Source of the DNA: Combretum micranthum
Lineage: Eukaryota; Streptophyta; Magnoliopsida; Myrtales; Combretaceae
Length of the DNA: 64,000 nt
Direction of reading: 5' to 3'
NCBI GenBank assembly: GCA_024138025.1
Contig: JAMXBD010001381.1
Span: forward strand, 186,001-250,000
The position numbers were made by a program, and so were the translations under genes. Positions 13,090 through 24,675 of this stretch are shown in pieces. How positions within the stretch are numbered: the first letter of the stretch is position 1; the number at the start of each line of letters is the position of its first letter. Below the pieces are notes generated by a model. The model did not search any database. It was not told the DNA's origin and was given only the letters and a program-made list of their open reading frames with translations.

Positions 13090-13490
13090 CAAAACTAAAA
13101 GGTAAAACCTCTATGTAACTTCGATCTTTTTATAAATGATTTATCCAACATATATCATAGGTTTCAAAAGCCTGGGCAATAGATCAAATGGCGGATCCCT
13201 AATCCAACTTCAACTTCTATTTGCAGCTCATTTAGTATAAAATGCAAACCCATGTTAGACTGATCAAAAATACAAAAAATCCTAATTCATGTCCAACTTT
13301 TAAATCCAACTAATGGCCACTAAGAAGGAACCAGATCTTGTTTGTAACTTTGTATTCTCGTGACCAAGTACTCATCTTTTGTTGTTAGTAGAGTTGAGCG
13401 AATCTTTGTGATTGTCCATGTAATAATAAGACAAACAAAGTTGGAGACATCAAAGCTGACAACAGTAGGAACATGGGGTAAGATAAGGGA
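13090..13490. repeat. Copy 2 of an old direct duplication (with 9930-10640)
   Basis: Ordered matches to copy 1 are listed under 9930-10640. This copy lacks the MITE-like insertion and so shows the site before insertion. The surrounding open frames at 13320-13554 on both strands overlap each other and have no support as genes. Confidence 0.4.
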
Positions 13491-13559
13491 AAGAACAAAC
13501 GAATCCTTCTCCCTCTGCCCTTCCAAAATCCAAGTAGAAGCTTACAGAGTCTAATGTTG

Positions 13560-14425
13560 AGCTAATTTTGAGCAAAAAGCGATTGCTTAATCATATCTTT
13601 ATTCCCTCTAATGACTGGTTTCTAAGGATGAGAAAAACAGCACAACACCAAGTTTCTTAATTTATGTTTAGTACACTAATTATAACATGAAATTTTTTTA
13701 AATATATTATTTGTGATACACAAGCATTGTAGTTAGTGGTGAAGATGATTTAATGTAGTTTGGTTCAATGGTAATAATGTAGTGAGGACGATGACAAGTT
13801 AGTACTACCATTGTGTTAGCAGCAGCAATGGCACCAGTAATGTGGCAACCGCATGAGAATATAGACGGATGGTAGTAAGGTTAAGTCGATGTGCATATAA
13901 AAAGGCAAAAGTGACAGTGGTAGCAGTGATTGTGATAAGAGAATTTATTGTCTTGCTCCAAAATTTTAATCTAGTACTACCGGAGTTTTATTTAATACGA
14001 AAGCTTGGGAATTCATGAACCAAACACTACCTATAAATTTATGAACCAAATCACACCTAAAGAATTTAACTTATGACCATAGCTTTGAGACTACAGCTTT
14101 CTGGAAGGGAGGACTATCTTCATTTCATAGTACATTACCATGTATAGGCATTGGGCCCACAAATTCCTCAAACATAATTGGCAGAAAGCAATCACACTTG
14201 TATGCATTCTGCTAAAAGCTTTGCATAAAGATATATAGTTCAACAGAAAAGATAATCTATGTCAAATGTGCATATGATTAAAGCTGATGAAATGGGCATG
14301 TCCCATCACTTTCAAATCTATGGACAACGGCTTCAGATCACCAGCATAAGAGCTCACCCAAAATGTACCAACCAATAGAAAGACTCAACCCCAAGGCCTT
14401 TGATGAATTTTCCCAAGAAAGTATT
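13560..14425. other. Intergenic DNA and 3' flank of MSI4/FVE
   Basis: No exon recognised. The part next to 14425 is downstream of the MSI4 stop codon and should contain its 3' UTR. The open frames here are short and unsupported. Confidence 0.35.
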
Positions 14426-17400
14426 TCAAGAAGAACCACAAGAGAGAATGTGAGCCTTAAACTTATCCAGCTCCGCAAGCACTTCTTCTTCGGGTCTGTA
14501 GAGCAAGTCAATCATCCGCCATATCTGCAAAAGATATGATTTTTCACCAGTTAATGATGCACAAATTTCAAACAGCTACAGATCACCATGCAAATCAAAT
14601 CATTAAATAAGTGGCAAAGTCTAAACTTAAATGAAATATCCCCCTTCTCCCTGCTGGATATTAAGATTAATAAAACCTAACAAAGGTGGAATCCAGAAGT
14701 CAGAATAATGTGGAAACAGGGGAGAATCAGGATAATTGATAAATATTCAGGACATGGCAAACGTAGACCACAAAAATGGTTAGTAGTAATATACCACAAG
14801 GCAAAAAAATTAAATACAGTGGCCTAATTGCTAATAAGCACATATTGAGGGGCTTACTTTTGTATTTGTCCAATTCACGAAACTTAAAAGGCCAATAGGG
14901 ATGTGGGCATAGGGCATACTTAAAAACAAATTAGACATAAACCTTGAGCATAAGTTTTTTTTTGTATTATTTACAGCATGTAATCTTACATAAGCCAGCC
15001 ATCAGGTACATTTTCTATTTCTGGTTAACAAAGAGGTATGATTATAATTAAATAAGTAAACCAAGCACTCTATGGAATTCGAAGGCACTAGATTAATAAC
15101 TTGCCCCATATAGGCCTCAAGAAGTGATATTACTGGCTTATGAACCAAGAACCCATACTATTTATCATTAGAGTTTCACTTACACACTAAGACAACTTCT
15201 CCCTGTTTGGTTGGCATGTATTTTTACATGTTCACTTGGGATGAATGGCTATTTCATTACTTTATTGTTCCATATGAAGTTGCTACCGTGGTGTTTAGTT
15301 GCATTCCAAATAACAATTACGTATAAATTGCTATTATGTAAAATAATGAATAACAATTCATATCTCCATCTCATACATTGCTATTCATGGTTTGTGAATT
15401 TAAGATAGCAAAAAAGCCGAGTCAAGCCGAGCCCCTTGTTTAAAATTTATCAAGCTCAAGCTCAAGCTCAAGTAAAGCTTTTTATCAAGCCTGAAATTGA
15501 GGCTTGAACTCGAGTTGTTTGCAAAATGAGCCCGAGTCAAGCCGAACTTTTATCGAGCCTAAAATTTAAACTCGAGCTCATCTCATTTAAATAACTCATT
15601 TCCATTTTTTTGAAACCTAAAATATAATATACGAGTGTTATTATAAATATATATACATAGATATTAAATAGAAATTAGTTTTTGTAATTTTAATTTTATA
15701 GTTACATATAATATACCATTCATAAAAAAATTTATAAACATGCTAACAAGCTTATTAACGAGTCTATATGGGAGCCTATTCACGAGTTTAAACAAGCTTA
15801 TTTACGAATCAGCTCGCAAATCTAAGACAAAGCTCGAGTTTGGCTCGTTTAGATAAACGAGTTTCACTTGAGGTTTGAGCTCAGCTCGTTTGCAACCTTA
15901 TGTGTTACTATCTTTTCATAACTATCCCTCTTGGAAATTGCACACCACTAGATTGATGTCCATTTGTAATAAATGCAAAAACATTTTACTTTATAATATG
16001 GGTATAATAGATATTTCACTATTATTCCAACATAATTCCTCGCATTTTTTTAATGTCAACTAGACATCGTAGTAGTCATGTAATAGCTATTGTACCTTTA
16101 TTACATTCCCGATGAATTACAATTCAATTCTCCCCTTGTTCTATAAGGTGTTGCTACCGATCATTGCAAAAGAAAAACGTAGACGCACAGCATAGAAAAA
16201 CAAGACTAACCGACAATAGATCTATGTTTGCATAATCAAGCAATTAAAACTTCCTAGATGACTAGGCAATAGGTCCTAGCTTACTCAAATTTAGAGATTG
16301 ACATGTAATAGAGTTTATTACAGTGTGCATTAACTCTCAAACCAAGAATAAATTGATAGATGATATACTACCTGCAAGGTACCTCCTCCACCAGTACTCT
16401 CACAATCATCAGACACACTGACAATTGTCCAAGGATCAGATGAGTTCCAATGAAAGTCCACAACCTTGTCCCTACATCCAATAAGAGGTCATTTTTGACA
16501 CAAAAAAAATCAGTCCATAAAGCAGTGGCAAACACATATTGGGTCCAATAACCTACCTGTGACCAGCATGGCGAAAGAAGAGACCTGGAGGAGAATTGGG
16601 TGATTTAGCTGTTTCACCAATCTGGAAAATAAATTAGCTTTCATGAATCCAAAATTTTGATAAGGTTAGATTATCGGTCCATGTATCCCATCCACACTGC
16701 ACACCATTTTAAAATTTTACAACTAGAACAGCAAGTCTCCATACTTTAATTAATTTTTCCTTTTTTCCTTAGGATCGGAGGGGTAGGGGGATAGCATTTT
16801 AAGGCAGGAAAATGTTTTCCAGAAATAATTTTCCCAAAAAAACAAACAGGTCCTTAATTGACATCTCTTCAGATGACTTGTTCACCTCTAAGTGCAAAAA
16901 TAAAGGGGGCAAGTAAAAGTAGACATATGAAACCTTCTCATGATCCCAAATATTCAAAAGACCATCCTCAGCAGAACTTCCAAAGACAGACGACTTGTCA
17001 GGCGACCACTGCAAGCAAATTATTGGTCAGTAACCAATATGTTCTTAGCCAAAGAACATTTGAAGACTCTACAAAAATTGTATCCAATGTAATAAAATAT
17101 TAAGCATGAATTTGCAACGAGCTGCCCAAAGCATACCTGCACACAAAGAACGGCAGAGCTGTGACCCTCAAATGTATGGACAGGAGATCCAACCCCAGCA
17201 GAAGTGAGGTTTCGCCGATCAAACATACGAACAGTATTATCAGCAGATCTGAAATAAAAAGAGAATCATCGCATGAGCTATAGAAGGAAAGCAATATATG
17301 AATCCATTACTGGTTAAGATCTAGAAGATTAATACCCTGTAAGAATCAAATTTGTATCATGCGGGTTCCAGTCAACACAGTGAAGATCTGCATTGTGAGC

Positions 17401-20400
17401 TTTTTCAACCTGTCCAACATAGTCAAGAAGCAAATTAACACCATTTGCCGATAATGGTAGCAAATGAAAACACTATACAAACACAGATCTAAATTAGTAT
17501 ATCTAGATACTCAAAAAGGTAAAAGGCCTGATAACCATGCAAGCATCTTTTAAAAGAGCTTAACCTTGCATCACATTCAGCAGGCAGGCATTACCAACAT
17601 CGACTTCATAAACATTACACAGAACAGCTGCAGCTTTCATTGTTCTAGAATAATCGGCAATGTGTATGGGAATATACCATACACCTCCTAATATTCCAAA
17701 CTATCAAAGCCCTACACCACCATTATCTAGCCCCCTTAAATAGTAATTTAGCAAGCCAAGCCATCCCCACCTTGCCCATGCTAAACCAAATTTCAAGAAA
17801 AAGTACCCAGTGGAGCCATTTCTCCTTTCATCTTATCCAACATGTAGAACCATATTTAACTCATAACTAGCTCCACATCAGAAGAGACCAAAAACACCAG
17901 ATAAAATTTTCCTTCGTATCAAAACAAATGCAAACAAGTGAAGACAGCTCAATTAATCCAAGCGCAAACATCTAACTTATTTGAATTTCAGTATCTATCA
18001 TCACATTCGTTGAAAAGTCAAACAAATATGGTAATTCATATCAATTTTGTAATTCTGATTTACAAATATTATTCTTATAGTGAGCCAAAGAAAAAGTTCT
18101 AAATCTTAGAAAATAGATGGAAAGAACCATATAATGCATGTACTTAAGAGTATGACCTTGACTGCAGGAGCAGAACCAACTCTTGCATCCCACAGTATTA
18201 GGCAGGAATCATCACCCACACTGCAGAACTCCTGCACACTGCAAAATAGTTAGAGACATAGTTAGCAATACCAAATAAGGAATGGATACTGATCAAGTAC
18301 TCTCCAAGTAAATGGTCTAACATATGATAAAAAGAAAGGAATTTATATAACCTAATGAAAGTGCACAATCATGCTTAGAACACAACCGGCAGCATACAAG
18401 GTGAAGTTCCTATCATGAAACCTAGATGTGCATTCAACACCTACCTCGATGGGCAAAAAGTCACATCCTCAACAGTGTCACTGTGTCAAGAAATACACCT
18501 CGAGGTTCGATTTTAGGACTATCAGTTTGTTTCTCAACAGTCCCACCAACCTTAGGAGATTGTTTATTATTGGCACTGCCAGACATCGGAGACTTTCCTG
18601 TTCCAGAATCAGAGGCCAAAGAAGAAATATGGTCCTGTATACTCCACAGAACGACGGTTTTATCCTTTCCTGCCATGGAAGAGTCAATCAGAGGAGAAAA
18701 ATCAGCACACACATTCTACTTGAATTCTGTCGTATAAAAAGAAGATGACTGTTTGCATGAAAAAGACTGAGTCAAACAAATTCTAGGACATAAAGCAAAT
18801 CAAATGATACAACGAGCAATATGAGGCCAAGTATTAGGTGCTTTGCAATTTATCAAACTCAGTATAGCCTCTTTGAATACCAGGAACATTGTAGACTTGC
18901 AAAAAGATACTTGTCAAACAAAAGATTACGGAAATTATTTCCAACCTCCAGAGAGAACCCAGGGCTCAGTTGGGCTCATGGCAAGAGCAAATTCAGCATT
19001 ATCTTTGTGCCCAGTAAGTACCTGGGAGACAAGTTAGGGTTAGGTAATTTAGACCCAAACAGGAATATCAATATACCAAAAAAGAAAGAAAATAAGAAAG
19101 AAACCAATCTTTTAACTATACATACCAAATCAGGACGAGAGACACCAGCACCGAGAACGGCATGACGGTTAGGTTGAGCCTCAACATCCCAAATGAGTAC
19201 CTGGTGGGGAGCAGGCAACTCAATTTTAGTCATGATAGTTGATGTGCAAAAATATAAGAAAAATTTAAGGAGTATTGGAAGGATTTCCATTTGTAAGAAA
19301 TCAAGAAAATTTGTAAACTTGCACTCACATCAGGACTGTCAGTATGTGTCGCGACAATCTTGCTATTCTGTGGTAACTCCCTGATTCTGTTCACCTGCAG
19401 TCAATTATAGTAGCATAAACCTTAAAGATTTAAGTTGCATGCTGCAAGAGAAGACTTTCGTGGCAAGCAGAAACCTTAAGGCACAAACATGCTATAAAAG
19501 ATAATGCTAGCAACAAATTTTCAGCATGGGACTCATAAGTTTGATGCAGTAAACCATCAGATAGAGCATACAGCAGTCATATTCAAACAATGTACACTAG
19601 CACAAGCATCCTAAAACAAAAGAATTTTTATTTTCATGAATGTTTTCTAGAAAACCTAGGATAGAACAACACGTTAAATTCTGAGAGGGGGGAAAAGGAA
19701 GATAATCATAACTTTATACATCATTTTTTACAAGTATTTCCAACCAATTGACACACATATTTAACAGAGGGAAATCACATTGATAATGGCATCTGGGTGT
19801 AGACATCATCACGGTTCGGTTCGGGTCTGGAACCAGACCCGAATCGCCGGTTCCCAGTTCCAAAAGTGGTGGAACCGGAACCGGACCCGTGGGAGTCGGT
19901 CCGGTTCCTGGTTCTTAGGAACCGCCGGTTCCACGGTTCGGTTCCGGTTCTAGAGGAACCGGAAACCATGAAAAAAAATAAAAAATCAATTAAATAATTT
20001 ATTTAATTTAACTAAGAAAAAATGCAAAATAAATTTTTAACTTGAATTAACATTGAGTCTAACAATAATTGTTCATAGCATTAGTTAAAAGAAATTCTAT
20101 AATTATGTATTTATTTATATACAATCACTTGCACTTTTTTATTGTTATATTAGCAATGTGACACTATAAAATATTCAAAGATATAAATAATTCTCGATAA
20201 CAAAAAACGAATCACACATTATTAAGAAAGAAAGTCTACTTTGATTAGAAGTCTACATAAATTTAACAATATATGATTTCAAATGTATTTATTACTTGTG
20301 TTGTTAATAATAAAACATTCAATATTGTGAATAGGAAATAAATTTTTTATTATTTATGAAAAAAAAGTTTTAAATATTTATTTTATAATTACAATTTTTT

Positions 20401-23400
20401 ATAATTTTCTTTTCTTTTTTTCTTACTTTTTTTATAATTTTTATAGTGTAGAACCGCAGGTTATTCCGGTTCTTGAATCGGCGGTTTTAAAACTGTCGGG
20501 TCATGCGGTTTTTAGGGATGGAATCATAAGGACCTGTCAGAACCGACGAGTTCTTTACCGGTTTAGACCCGCCATTGCCGGGCCGGTTCCCGGTTCAGGA
20601 ACCGCCGATGACGAGTCAGGTCGGTTTCCGGTTCGGAACCGACCCGTGATGATGTCTATCTGGGTGCAATGTATATCAGATTGTTTGTTAACTCAATAGA
20701 CTAAAATGTGCACCCATAGACTGACATGATGGTCCATTGCCACAGTTGCCATTCTAGTAGCTATCAAATACCCACAAAGTACTCTGATACAGAAAGATTA
20801 ATGACCCAACAACATGCCCATGTTACAGCAGAATATTCATTACAATAAATGCAGTCTGCCCTATATTGGATTGACAAGAAAAACAGGGAAAGGAAGATAC
20901 CTCGCCAGGATGAATAATAGTTTTGAACTTTTTAACAAAGGGAGAGCGAGCTTCCTCATTGAACTGCCAGATTTAACATAAAGAAGAGACAATTGCGTTA
21001 CATCCACTATAGGGCTTCAGGAGATATAAAAATGAGAAATGATTAACAAGGGTACAAACTATAATATGACCACTACCTGAGATATGTGCTCAGCAGCAGC
21101 AACCCTAGGCTTTACAACTTCAACATTTGCTATGACAAGTGTATTTGGAACACTGCCATCAGTCTAAATAGAAATAGCAAATAAATTAGAATACTCTGAG
21201 GGATTAGTTGAATGTATATAATTAATGAAACTGCATATATCAGGCGATTAAAATAAAAAGATATGGCAAGAGTTAGGCCAATAAAAAAAGGATGATACTC
21301 TGATTAGCTCCCCAGTATAGTGCTGTTGCATCCTTGCAGCAAAAAAGTCCTACCTGCTCAGAGAGATAAAGACGCTGACGATTTTTGTAAGTGGCTTGCT
21401 CGAGCTGTGGACCCCATCTGTCAAATTAAATAAACAGAACATTAAAGCAATATTACATGAGTAACGAAACTCAAATCAAATCATCCGATTCAATTAGATA
21501 TGAAGGCACAGAATCGCAGAACATACATAAACTACAACATACAATCACATTTACATAGCTCCTTCATGAAAAAACAATAAATCATATGGGTGTATTTCTG
21601 CTAAAGAATTATTTCTACTGGATAAAATGATCAACAAATGACCACAAACTTAGTAAAATCCAGGGCAACAACAACTATTGTTTTCAGATTTAAGTGTGAT
21701 ATGATGGCAACAAGCGTAAATGAGCCTATGGATCAGATCTTGATGTCAAGGAAGCCACGATTGGGCTCAAGAATTAGGTATTGGTCAAGTTTTATCACAG
21801 GGCTCAGCTCACCACAGCATTCTTTAACTGGATTTCACCACTAGAATGCATATCCAGGTACCAGAAACTCAAATGACAACATCAATAAAATTTCCAAACT
21901 CTCTTCATCAAAATTCAACCCAATAACGACCAAATGCCAAACCTCCATTTCCCTAACTATCCTAGCCTTTCCATGTGCATATAATGCATGTAGGATTGGA
22001 AATGAGCTAAGACACTGGAGCTCGATTAATAAACGAGCCAAGCCTGAACCCAAAGTAAAACTCGCTTATCTAAACAAGCCAAGCTCAAGCTTTGATTTAG
22101 ATTCACGATCCGGCTCGGGAACAAGCTCGTTTAGGCTCGTAGTCAGACTCACAACTAGGCTCGTTAATAAGCTCATTAGAAGATATATGAATTTTTTTAT
22201 GCATGATATATTACCTATAACTACATAATAAAAACTAATCTCTATTTAATGATTATGTATATGTATTATAACAACACTTATATATTATATTTTAAGTCTA
22301 AAAAAATGAAAAACGAGCTATCTAAATGAGTTAACCTCAATCTAAATTTTAGGTTCGATAAAAGTTTGTTAGGCTCAATAAAAAGCTCGACTCAGCTCAA
22401 GCTCGAGCTCGTTCTATAAACGAGCCAAGCTCGAGTTCAAACTTAAACTAATTTAACTAAACAAATCAAGCTTAACCCTTAAGTTTACTAAAAAGCTTGA
22501 CTTGAGCTCGATCTCGCTAAATTTTAAACGAGTTGAGCCTAAGTCTTGAAAAGCTCGGCTCGGCTTGGCTTATTTGCAGCCTAACTGCATATCATTAGAG
22601 CAAACATTGAAATAAAATGATAAAAAGACACGGGTACCATACAAACAATCAAACGACACTCTCAACAAAACTTTTCAACCCAATTAGCTCTCGTCAATCA
22701 AGCAACAAAAATGAGCAATTCAAACAATAATAAAATTGCTCAAAACATTCTCTTTTTAACAAGTGTTTGTATACAAACTAAAACCAAGCAACACCTACTT
22801 CATTAAACCATCTTTTCTTCCTAAAATTCTTTCAATTTCTCGAATGCATCTCACTCATTAAGGAAAAATAAAGAAAGAAAGAAAGAAACGCTTAAGAGTC
22901 ATTCTTTTTTTAATTTATCATATAAATTAAAACTACAGCACTGGCCCAAAAAGCATGTTTTTTAAAACGTGTTTGTCATATAATCTAAAAATAAGCAACA
23001 CCCATTTTACTTAAACCATCTTTTTCTACCAAAGTTTTCTCATTTTCTCAAAGCTCTCTCGTTTCCAAATAACAGACGAAAGAAAATTTAGAAAGTATTT
23101 CTTCATTAACGATGTGTTTAATCATTTAAACCAAAACTAATCAACACCCACATCAAAAAACCACATTTCTTCTCAAAGGACAGTCATTTTCTCTACAAAA
23201 CGATAGAACCTTAAAAACCCAGGAAAAAAAAATGAATAACCTTAAACCCTAGGAAAGACTAAAGAGCAAAGAGAAAGAAAAAAGAAACACAGACCGACAG
23301 GAGAGTGAAGGCCAAACGAGGTTGTGATTAGCCAGCCAATCATAGAGAACAGGAACAAGAGACTTCCATTGAGTGTATCTTTCATCTACTGATCTCTCTG

Positions 23401-23422
23401 ATGATTTGCCCCTCTCTTTCAT
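14426..23422 (-). CDS. MSI4: WD40 histone-binding protein MSI4/FVE; one-base deletion in exon 8
   Basis: Fifteen exons, in transcription order: 23295-23422, 21354-21417, 21077-21163, 20901-20963, 19329-19394, 19126-19200, 18946-19021, 18445-18669, 18157-18238, 17336-17409, 17137-17248, 16934-17008, 16557-16621, 16372-16471, 14426-14524. All introns are GT-AG. With one base restored in exon 8 this gives 463 codons plus stop. Residues 13-42 match the histone-H4-binding N-terminal helix of the RbAp46/48 family (YTQWKSLVP, LANHNLVWPSLSC). WD-repeat signatures follow: LIWDVEAQPNRHAVLG, LTGHKDNAEFALAMSPTEP, KDKTVVLWSIQDHI, CSVGDDSCLILWDAR, KAHNADLHCVDWNPHD, GSADNTVRMFDRR, AEDGLLNIWDHEK, HAGHRDKVVDFHWN. 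In Arabidopsis FVE/MSI4 acts in nuclear chromatin complexes (histone deacetylase, CUL4-DDB1), represses FLC and affects cold response. The model starts at the ATG at 23420-23422; an in-frame ATG at 23588-23590 is an alternative. The usual N-terminal basic extension is not evident. Exon 8 lacks a base near 18487 (expected GGA CAC), giving a stop soon after. Confidence 0.9.
15190..16150. mobile_element. Old transposon relic in MSI4 intron 14
   Basis: The sequence from 'ctccctgtttggttggcatg' to 'ctataaggtgttgctaccg' reads as one unit interrupted by the hAT MITE at 15401-15900. The segments on either side share style ('ataacaattcat', 'gatgaattacaattcaattc') but neither codes. 'CCTGTTTGGTT' at the left end is common at plant MITE ends. 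Boundaries are approximate. Confidence 0.3.
15401..15900. mobile_element. hAT-type MITE in MSI4 intron 14
   Basis: The left end (taagatagcaaaaaagccga) and the inverse of the right end (taaggttgcaaacgagctga) are imperfect terminal inverted repeats. The body is rich in 'aagctcgag' motifs. The AT-rich core at about 15600-15780 is the inverse of the core of the element at 21991-22583, so both belong to one family in opposite orientations. Flanking 8-mers (TGTGAATT and TGTGTTAC) match only in part, so the target duplication is degraded. Confidence 0.6.
19800..20658. mobile_element. hAT MITE, 859 bp, in MSI4 intron 4
   Basis: The terminal inverted repeats start TAGACATCATCACGG and end CCGTGATGATGTCTA. 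They are flanked by a perfect 8-bp duplication TCTGGGTG (19792-19799 and 20659-20666), as expected for the hAT superfamily. The GC-rich ends are full of 'ggttcggttc' and 'ccggttcc' motifs and the middle is AT-rich and noncoding. The broken MSI4 copy near 57050-57085 has the uninterrupted sequence, so this copy inserted after the duplication or only in this copy. Confidence 0.9.
21991..22583. mobile_element. hAT MITE, 593 bp, in MSI4 intron 1
   Basis: The left end (taggattggaaatgagctaa) and the inverse of the right end (taggctgcaaataagccaag) match as terminal inverted repeats. The flanking 8-mers AATGCATG and ACTGCATA agree at six of eight positions. Both broken MSI4 copies (near 57520 and 60340) have the site without the insert. 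The core is the inverse of the core at 15600-15780. Confidence 0.75.
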
Positions 23423-24140
23423 TTTCTCTTCTTTCCCGCCTAATAGAGGAATTATTAGGAGAAGAGGAAGTTGGGGGGAAGTGCTACTATGGCTATGTTT
23501 TACCCTGACAGTATAAACAGTGTAACAAGGGCATTCGTATTTCCGGAAAGGAAAAAGAGTGCTGCTGTGCTGAGTTTCCTGTCGCCGCAAATGAATGCTG
23601 CTTCTCTTATTTTAGTCTTTTTTTTTTTAATTTATTTCACACGTATCAAATATTTATTTATAAATATAAAGAGACAACATTTTGAGACATCAAACTATAT
23701 CTAGTATTTATCATATTTCAGTCCATCTCATTAAACCAATGTTGTCCTACCAACTTGTTTGCCCGAACATATTACAAATTAAGGTGAAATGATGACATTA
23801 AGCTCAAATGGTTCCAATGGAGGTTAAGTTAAGTTTAATGATTAATTGGGTTACACACTAATGGATTAAATATTGCATGATTGTTTAATTTGTCTTAAAT
23901 ATTATATTGTGATTAATTTTAAGAGGATTAACATCACCTTCAATAGCTACCTATTTACATATTTTACCAGAATTCAATGGTATTCATGAGGTTTACCCAC
24001 TTTCAAACAATATATATATGGGAATGATTTAAACCATCAAGAGATATTAAGAAACAAAATCAACAATAACTATTTACCAATTTCCTCTTACATATTTTCT
24101 TAATTTTTTTAATTAATGTTGCCAATAATTCTTAAACATT
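23423..24140. other. 5' leader and upstream region of MSI4
   Basis: Upstream of the chosen ATG the frame stays open to an ATG at 23588-23590, giving up to 56 more residues of low similarity to known MSI4 N-termini. Compared with the broken copies at 58.1 and 60.9 kb, this copy lacks a block corresponding to 'ggtaccactgctcc..gaaccgggccc' just upstream of 'caacttcctc'. A TATA-like run lies around 23650-23670 on the - strand. The promoter position is uncertain. Confidence 0.4.
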
Positions 24141-24149
24141 GATAAAATA

Positions 24150-24420
24150 TGTAATTAGGTATAGAAATTATAGGATCAATCAATTTTATAGTTAAACTTT
24201 GAAATTGATTAATTTAATACATAAAATAACTTTTTATGCACGCCAATAATATCTCTATAATATTGATTAACATACATAAAAAGTTATTTCAGATATCAAA
24301 TTGATCAATTTAAAAGTTTAAGTATTTAATTGATCAATTTCAAAGTTCAGGTACATAATTGCATGTTTTATTAAACTTCAGACACCATTCGCAATATTTA
24401 CCCTATTTTTTTTAATTACA
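24150..24420. mobile_element. Fold-back MITE, copy 1 of a pair
   Basis: Imperfect inverted repeat: 'gatcaatcaattttatagtt', 'ttgaaattgattaattta' and 'cataaaataactttttatg' are mirrored by 'cataaaaagttatttcag', 'aaattgatcaatttaaaag' and 'gatcaatttcaaagtt'. It ends 'cgcaatatttaccc', the inverse of a 'gggtaaat..' start typical of MULE-type MITEs. Noncoding. Confidence 0.45.
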
Positions 24421-24429
24421 ATATAACAT

Positions 24430-24675
24430 TGAGTTAATGTAGCAAATGATACCTGAACTATGTCAAAATATACAATTAAGTACACTGACTTTAAAATTAA
24501 TCAATTAGACACGTAAGAGAACTTTCTATACACGTTAATAATATACTCGTAATATTGGTTTGGTTAGTATATACGAAAACTAATTTCGGATACTAAATTA
24601 ATCAATTTTAAAAATCAAGTATTTAATAATAGCTTTTGTCAAAATTCAAATAACATTTGTGACGTTTACCCATAA
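24430..24675. mobile_element. Fold-back MITE, copy 2 of a pair
   Basis: It has the same plan as the previous element and lies next to it: 'acctgaactatgtcaaaata', 'aaaattaatcaatta' and 'acgttaataatatac' mirrored by 'gaaaactaatttcgg', 'aaattaatcaattttaaaa' and 'ttgtgacgtttaccca'. The ending 'gacgtttaccc' is the inverse of 'gggtaaacgtc'. Noncoding. Confidence 0.45.

Noticed and set aside
18426..19290. Several overlapping open frames on both strands
   Set aside because: They are shadows of MSI4 exons 6-8 and their introns; only the - strand exon frames match the WD40 family.
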